DNA of 64,000 nt from Peptoniphilus_A genitalis (GTDB taxonomy: Bacteria > Bacillota > Clostridia > Tissierellales > Peptoniphilaceae): the NCBI RefSeq assembly GCF_949769225.1, contig NZ_CATKPB010000007.1; one strand, 5' to 3'. Under the pieces are notes generated by a model. That model was given only the letters and a program-made list of their open reading frames with translations, ran no database searches and was not told where the DNA came from. This document shows, in pieces, positions 60,170-64,000 of the stretch (its first letter is position 1; the number at the start of each line of letters is the position of its first letter). Both the position numbers and the translations under genes were made by a program.

Positions 60170-61294
60170 ATGAAAATACTTTGCGCAGGCCCAACATCAA
60201 TCGACCCAAGAGTAATGGAAGTGATGGGAAAATCCCTTACCAACCCAGACATAGACCCAGAATACGAAAAGAAACACAGACAAGTAGAAAAGAAAATTTC
60301 CAAACTCCTAAAGACAGAAGCCACATCCTTCATCATGCTAGGCGAAGGAATGATAGGACTAGAAGGTGCCATCATAAACCTAGTAGAAGAAGGCGACAGA
60401 GTCCTAGTCCTTAACAACGGAGTCTTTGGAGGAGGCTTTGCCGACTTTGTAAAATACTATGAAGGAGTGCCCTACATATACGAAGACGACTTCAGAAGAG
60501 GCTTCGACATAGAAAAACTTAAAAACTTCCTAGAAAAAGACCACGACTTCAAAGTAGCAACCATGGTCCACTGCGAAACACCATCAGGCATCACCAACGA
60601 CGTCAAGACAATATGCAAGCTCCTAAACTCCTACGGAATCCTAACAATAGTAGACACAGTATCAGGCATAGGGGGAGAAGAATTTGACTTCGACGACTAC
60701 AAGGTAGACATCGCCCTAGGCGGAAGCCAAAAATGTATCTCAGCACCAACAGGCCTAACCCTAGTGACAATATCAGAGAGAGCAAAGCAGGCAATAAGAG
60801 ATAGAAAAAAACCAGTTCCTTCATATTATATGAACTTTGAAAACTACTACGCCTACTCCGACGGCTTTGCCTTCCCATACACAATGAACGAAAACTTAAC
60901 CTACGCCCTAGACCTAGCCCTAGATTTATTATTTGAAAAAGACTCACTAGCCCTACACAAAAAATACGCAGAAGTCACAAGAGAAATCTTTGAAAAAGCA
61001 GGCTTCGAACTCTACGCAAAGGACTCAAGATCCAACACACTAACAGCAGTCATAGTACCAGAAGGCTTCATAGCAGAAGACATCATCGGAGCCTTGAGAA
61101 AAAAAGGAATCCTAATCTCCAAGGGAGCAGGGGACATCTTCGAAAAAGTATTTAGAATAGGCCACATGGGCAACAACATATCCTATGAAAACTTCTTAGA
61201 ACTCTATGAAAAGTTAGATGAAGTCTTTGGGGAATTAGGGATCGAGACAAAGGTGTCTTTAAAAGAAGAGTTTCAAAAATTAATGGAAAAATAA
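60170..61294 (+). CDS. class V aminotransferase (alanine-glyoxylate / serine-pyruvate type)
   Basis: 374 residues, PLP-dependent. AGPTSIDPRVMEVMGKSLTN at the start, FIMLGEGMIGLEGAIINLVE, HCETPSGITNDV, IVDTVSGIGGEEF with the PLP Asp, GGSQKCISAPTGLTLV with the PLP lysine, and the C-terminal RIGHMGN. Could act on serine, alanine or a phosphonate-type substrate; not resolvable. GAGAGG before the ATG. Strong preference for C-ending and CTA codons, shared with ribU. Confidence 0.9.
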   Translation: MKILCAGPTSIDPRVMEVMGKSLTNPDIDPEYEKKHRQVEKKISKLLKTEATSFIMLGEGMIGLEGAIINLVEEGDRVLVLNNGVFGGGFADFVKYYEGVPYIYEDDFRRGFDIEKLKNFLEKDHDFKVATMVHCETPSGITNDVKTICKLLNSYGILTIVDTVSGIGGEEFDFDDYKVDIALGGSQKCISAPTGLTLVTISERAKQAIRDRKKPVPSYYMNFENYYAYSDGFAFPYTMNENLTYALDLALDLLFEKDSLALHKKYAEVTREIFEKAGFELYAKDSRSNTLTAVIVPEGFIAEDIIGALRKKGILISKGAGDIFEKVFRIGHMGNNISYENFLELYEKLDEVFGELGIETKVSLKEEFQKLMEK

Positions 61295-61329
61295 GATTTT
61301 TATTTTTTCTTTTATATAGGAGATAGAAA

Positions 61330-62160
61330 ATGTCAAAAATAAAAAAAGATAATATTTCTGCAAAAGGAATATCAATCCAAGTTTATACTGAAGATTTTAA
61401 AAATGATTATATAAATCTGACAGATATAGCGAGGTATAGAAATTCAGATGATCCTAGATTTGTTATTCAAAACTGGATGAGAAATAGGAACACTCTTGAA
61501 TTTATTGGATTGTGGGAAATTCTTAACAATTCAAATTTTAACCGTGTGCAATTCGACACGTTTAGAAATGAAGCAGGATTAAATAGATTCACAATGACAC
61601 CAGGTAAATGGATAGAATCAACACAAGCTATTGGAATAGTTTCAAAATCTGGTAGATATGGTGGAACTTATGCTCATTATGACATAGCAATGGAGTTTGC
61701 ATCTTGGCTTTCCCCAGAATTTAAGCTCTATATTATCCAAGACTATAAAAGGCTAAAAGAAGATGAAAATTCAAAATTATCCTTAACCTGGAATCTTCAT
61801 AGAGAAATATCAAAAATCAACTACAAAATCCATACAGACGCGATAAAAGAACATCTATTAAAAGACTTAACAAAAGAGCAATTGTATTATAAGTATGCAA
61901 GCGAAGCCGATATCTTAAACGTAGCATTATTTGGTAAAAGAGCAAAACAATGGAGAGAAGAAAATCCTAAGCTAAAAGGAAATATGAGAGATTACGCAAG
62001 CTTGAATGAATTGTTAGTTCTTGCAAATATGGAATCATACAACGCAATACTAATTGAACAGGGAATGGAACAAAAAGATAGAATGATTGAATTGAGAAAA
62101 TTAGCAATAAGCCAATTAATATCATTGGAGAACTTAAATAAGTTAGAAATAGAAGAGTAG
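61330..62160 (+). CDS. KilA-N domain protein
   Basis: 276 residues. The KilA-N DNA-binding domain occupies about 18-125: YINLTDIARYRNSDDPRFVI, NWMRNRNTLEFIGLWE, GGTYAHYDIAMEFASWLSPE. A helical C-terminal region (LLKDLTKEQLYYKYASEADI..NVALFGKRAKQWREENP) follows, as in many phage-derived members. Such genes are typical of prophages and islands; no other phage gene is adjacent. GGAGATAGAAA before the ATG. Confidence 0.9.
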   Translation: MSKIKKDNISAKGISIQVYTEDFKNDYINLTDIARYRNSDDPRFVIQNWMRNRNTLEFIGLWEILNNSNFNRVQFDTFRNEAGLNRFTMTPGKWIESTQAIGIVSKSGRYGGTYAHYDIAMEFASWLSPEFKLYIIQDYKRLKEDENSKLSLTWNLHREISKINYKIHTDAIKEHLLKDLTKEQLYYKYASEADILNVALFGKRAKQWREENPKLKGNMRDYASLNELLVLANMESYNAILIEQGMEQKDRMIELRKLAISQLISLENLNKLEIEE

Positions 62161-62212
62161 ATTTTTAGTAAATAAATTACAAGATCACAATTAAATATAA
62201 ACTTATCACAAG

Positions 62213-62256
62213 CTAAAGCTTAATCGATATTGATTGGGCTTTATTTTTTTGAAATT
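62213..62256 (+). terminator. terminator after the KilA-N gene
   Basis: AAAGC..AATC/GATT..GCTTT interrupted hairpin followed by ATTTTTTT. Confidence 0.55.
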
Positions 62257-62336
62257 TTAATTGTAGTTCGAGTTTGATTGCCAAGTTCCCAACAAATAGA
62301 ATATAATAAAGAAAAAAGTGAAGGAAGGAGAAAAAT

Positions 62337-62543
62337 TTGGAAAGTTTTAAGGATATTGATCTAGCACTTGATAAGTTAAAAATAGATATAAAAAACATCT
62401 CTACATCTATCATTGAGAAGATAGAAGAAGACCTAGACTTGAGATTTTCCCACGAGTTCCTAAAAATGGAAGGCAGCAGCCTATCCTTCCAAGAAGTCAA
62501 AGACCTGCTGGCAAGCATCCCTTCCAAAACAGACAAGGAATAA
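62337..62543 (+). CDS. small unknown helical protein
   Basis: 68 codons from a TTG after GGAAGGAG. Amphipathic helices (LDKLKIDIKNISTSIIEKIE), end LSFQEVKDLLASIPS. No family recognised. First of three short genes before the HigBA-type pair. Confidence 0.5.
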   Translation: MESFKDIDLALDKLKIDIKNISTSIIEKIEEDLDLRFSHEFLKMEGSSLSFQEVKDLLASIPSKTDKE

Positions 62544-62611
62544 GAGTTTCAAAGTTAGACTTAAAACCCTCTAGAATTTGAGAGCTTTTAAAGAAAAAAT
62601 TAGGTGATTTT

Positions 62612-62797
62612 TTGAAAAAAACTAGAAAAATTGAAGAAAATTCATTTAAAAATAGGGAAATTGACTCACTTGAAGATGAAATGGACTTAAAACTTGCAAT
62701 TTCACGACTAAAATCAGCAAAAAATGAAGAACTTGTCTCACAAGAGGACTTTGAAAAATTATTCGGCGTAAAATTAGATGCAGTTGCTCCTCTTTAA
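62612..62797 (+). CDS. small unknown protein, antitoxin-like C-terminus
   Basis: 61 codons from a TTG (AGGTG six bases before). The sequence EMDLKLAISRLKSAKNEELV, then SQEDFEKLFGVKLDA, resembles the C-terminal part of small antitoxins that end in a LxxAxxRL..E helix. No toxin gene follows. Tentative. Confidence 0.45.
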   Translation: MKKTRKIEENSFKNREIDSLEDEMDLKLAISRLKSAKNEELVSQEDFEKLFGVKLDAVAPL

Positions 62798-62882
62798 GAT
62801 GAAAAATAGAATAAATTTATTTTTCTAAAATAAAATTGCCTTTTAAATGCCAAGTCCATCTTCATAAATATCGAGGTGTAAC

Positions 62883-63098
62883 ATGGATAAAGAAAAATTA
62901 AAAATTAATAAAGAAGAAGAGAAAGCCTTTGAAGAAGCTAAAAAATTTGTTGAAGAACACATTGATGCTTTTAAAGAATTGGCTGATGGACCTGACACAA
63001 ATATGGAAAAATCCCAAAAAGCTTGTAAAAACTTAGACAATATAGCAGATGAGCTTATGGATAAGTATGACAAAGTCTTTAAAGAACTTGCCAAATAA
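62883..63098 (+). CDS. small unknown charged helical protein
   Basis: 71 residues, Lys/Glu-rich (KEEEKAFEEAKKFVEEHIDA, DNIADELMDKYDKVFKELAK). No membrane segment, no family. Weak RBS (GAGGTGTAAC). Followed at once by a strong hairpin at 63100, which supports a real 3' end. Confidence 0.55.
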   Translation: MDKEKLKINKEEEKAFEEAKKFVEEHIDAFKELADGPDTNMEKSQKACKNLDNIADELMDKYDKVFKELAK

Positions 63099-63099
63099 A

Positions 63100-63146
63100 A
63101 AAAGCTACGCTGTTTTCGCAAATGAAAACAAAAGCGTAGCTTTTTT
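63100..63146 (+). terminator. long nested terminator hairpin
   Basis: Outer arms AAAGCTACGCT/AGCGTAGCTTT, inner arms GTTTTC/GAAAAC, followed by TTTTTT. A-run on the other side makes it potentially bidirectional with the HigA-like gene. Confidence 0.85.
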
Positions 63147-63174
63147 GATATAATATAAAAATTTAAAATAAAAA

Positions 63175-63450
63175 TTAACCTTTAAATTCAAGTTTCAATT
63201 GCATTCCAAGTCCACTTGCTAGTTTTTTTAACATTTTTAGACTTGGATTTCTTGTACCATTTTCAATTCTACTTATGTCTGCTTGATTAATCCCAGTTTT
63301 TTCGGACAAGTCCTTTTGTGTTAGATTAAGATTCTTACGAGCTATAATCATGGCTTCTATAATGTCGTATTCTGGAGCAAGTGCATCATATTCTGACTTA
63401 ATTTCATCATTTTTTAAAATTTCCTTTTTGTAATCATTGTAAGTTCTCAT
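63175..63450 (-). CDS. higA: Xre-type antitoxin (HigA-like)
   Basis: 91 residues. Helix-turn-helix LTQKDLSEKTGINQADISRI-ENGTRNPSLKML in the C-terminal half; the N-terminal helix (YDALAPEYDIIEAMIIARKN) is as in HigA antitoxins of the Gp49-linked type. Toxin-first order with a four-base overlap, typical of higBA. Confidence 0.88.
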   Translation of the reverse strand: MRTYNDYKKEILKNDEIKSEYDALAPEYDIIEAMIIARKNLNLTQKDLSEKTGINQADISRIENGTRNPSLKMLKKLASGLGMQLKLEFKG

Positions 63451-63791
63451 AAAAATCTCCTTTCAAAATCTTTTTTATATTTAATAGCAAGTTCGATTTC
63501 AGATCTTGGAGTTTTATTACTCTTTTTAACAAAACCATTGGTTAAAACTATTCTTTTATCAAATATAAAAAAATAAAAGATCCTAGTTATGTCACTAGAT
63601 TGTTTTGTTCTTAATTCAAAAATACCATCACTTAACTTCTTTGAAAAAGGTTCTCTAAGATTATTCCCAAACTTTTCCAATAGATCGATATCTTTTAAAG
63701 TTTTCGCCAATAATTTAGGGCTTAAAGAATCTAAAAATTCTTCAACAGGAACTTTGCCATCTTCCTTATCATAAAATATAATTTCATACAT
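63447..63791 (-). CDS. higB: RelE/HigB-type toxin (phage Gp49-like)
   Basis: 114 residues, Gp49-like RelE fold: MYEIIFYDKEDGKVPVEEFL at the start, FGNNLREPFSKKLSDGIFEL, RTKQSSDITRIFYFF, and IVLTNGFVKKSNKTPRSEIE. Predicted ribosome-dependent mRNA interferase. The start has AAGAGG upstream. Confidence 0.9.
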   Translation of the reverse strand: MYEIIFYDKEDGKVPVEEFLDSLSPKLLAKTLKDIDLLEKFGNNLREPFSKKLSDGIFELRTKQSSDITRIFYFFIFDKRIVLTNGFVKKSNKTPRSEIELAIKYKKDFERRFL

Positions 63792-63794
63792 ACC

Positions 63795-63843
63795 GGTATA
63801 CCTCTTATAAAAATATAATATGGTGTATACGACATATTGTCAA
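63795..63843 (-). promoter_or_regulatory. higBA promoter with paired GTATAC boxes
   Basis: Minus-strand TTGACA (63843-63838), 17-base spacer, TATTAT (63820-63815). GTATAC occurs at 63825-63830 (spacer) and inside GGTATACC at 63795-63802, 29 bp apart, likely HigA operators. Confidence 0.7.
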
Positions 63844-63851
63844 GGGGAAAT

Positions 63852-63986
63852 CTAAAGCCTAAGGCTTTAAGGATCCTTATTGGAGGGGCTTAGGAAATCA
63901 ATAGAAAAGTTTTTAAAAGCTACGCTTTTATATTCTTTCTAAGGAGGGGGAGCCAGGGGCGAGCGAGGCCCCTGACCCCCTCCTTA
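63852..63986. repeat. cluster of hairpins with GC-rich inverted repeat
   Basis: Four successive palindromes: TAAAGCCT-A-AGGCTTTA (63853-63869), TAAGGATCCTTA (63868-63879), TAAAAGC-TAC-GCTTTTA (63914-63930), and a large nested one with TAAGGAGGGGG (63940-63950) pairing CCCCCTCCTTA (63976-63986) and inner CAGGGGC/GCCCCTG. The last is far richer in GC than the surroundings. No T-runs follow, so these are not terminators; perhaps a REP/MITE-type intergenic repeat. Confidence 0.65.
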
Positions 63987-64000
63987 AACCTCCCCTGAAC

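Noticed and set aside
1..64000. CRISPR array, rRNA genes, intact insertion sequence
   Set aside because: No regularly spaced direct repeats, rRNA sequence or transposase frame seen anywhere in the window.

Overview
The window is AT-rich, with strong GGAGG ribosome-binding sites, frequent TTG/GTG starts, a T-box, ECF-type vitamin transporters and many AT-rich rho-independent terminators. This points to a low-GC anaerobic Gram-positive, most plausibly an anaerobic coccus of the Peptoniphilaceae/Tissierellia type (Anaerococcus, Peptoniphilus, Finegoldia relatives). That placement is an inference from protein character and gene content, not a measured phylogeny.

Layout. 1-2.8 kb: aspartate-family amino acid operon lysC-asd-hom (minus strand, hom cut by the window edge) from a consensus promoter. 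2.9-5.5 kb: P-type Mg2+ importer. 5.6-17.3 kb: a probable anti-phage island. A four-gene minus-strand operon encodes a CoiA-like zinc protein, a coiled-coil protein with a degenerate ATPase-like end, an unknown 357-residue protein and a 1721-residue DEAH helicase with DUF1998. It is followed, after a terminator, by a separately promoted PD-(D/E)XK nuclease-DUF2075 helicase. Gene order resembles druB-druC-druD-druE of Druantia type I, but no druA is present. 17.4-18.6 kb: a cation-diffusion-facilitator gene broken by a frameshift. 18.86-24.35 kb: a decayed integrated element in the 3' end of guaA, bounded by a 13-bp repeat of the last guaA codons. It contains phage tail-chaperone and tape-measure remnants, a broken mobC, a lipoprotein/DUF2975/Xre operon, a RelB-YafQ toxin pair and a frameshifted two-helix membrane protein.

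24.3-37 kb: guaA, secA, a GntR-Na+ symporter-gamma-glutamyltransferase module controlled by a 44-bp perfect palindrome, a PepSY lipoprotein, a second GntR, tRNA-Lys, HicAB and murI. 37-49 kb: coaX with a pantothenate-type ECF S component, a P1 peptidase, a thiamine-binding-fold protein, a TRIC-type channel, an amidohydrolase-CPBP protease-trpS run, two odd small genes, and T-box-valS-folC. 49-56.6 kb: two copper-amine-oxidase-like stalk-domain surface proteins, then a LysR/YfcC transporter/M20 hydrolase cassette lying between two 42-bp direct repeats, a zinc-ribbon membrane protein and an L-2-hydroxyacid (lactate) dehydrogenase. 56.7-64 kb: tRNA-Leu, a class III Fic protein, an L,D-transpeptidase, FMN riboswitch-ribU, a class V aminotransferase, a KilA-N protein, three tiny genes, a HigBA-type toxin pair and a cluster of GC-rich hairpins at the edge.

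Most of the core genes are ordinary. The most promising accessory regions are the 7.8-17.3 kb helicase operon, the guaA island and the repeat-flanked or palindrome-controlled modules. All functional statements rest on motif recognition by eye; no database search was run.
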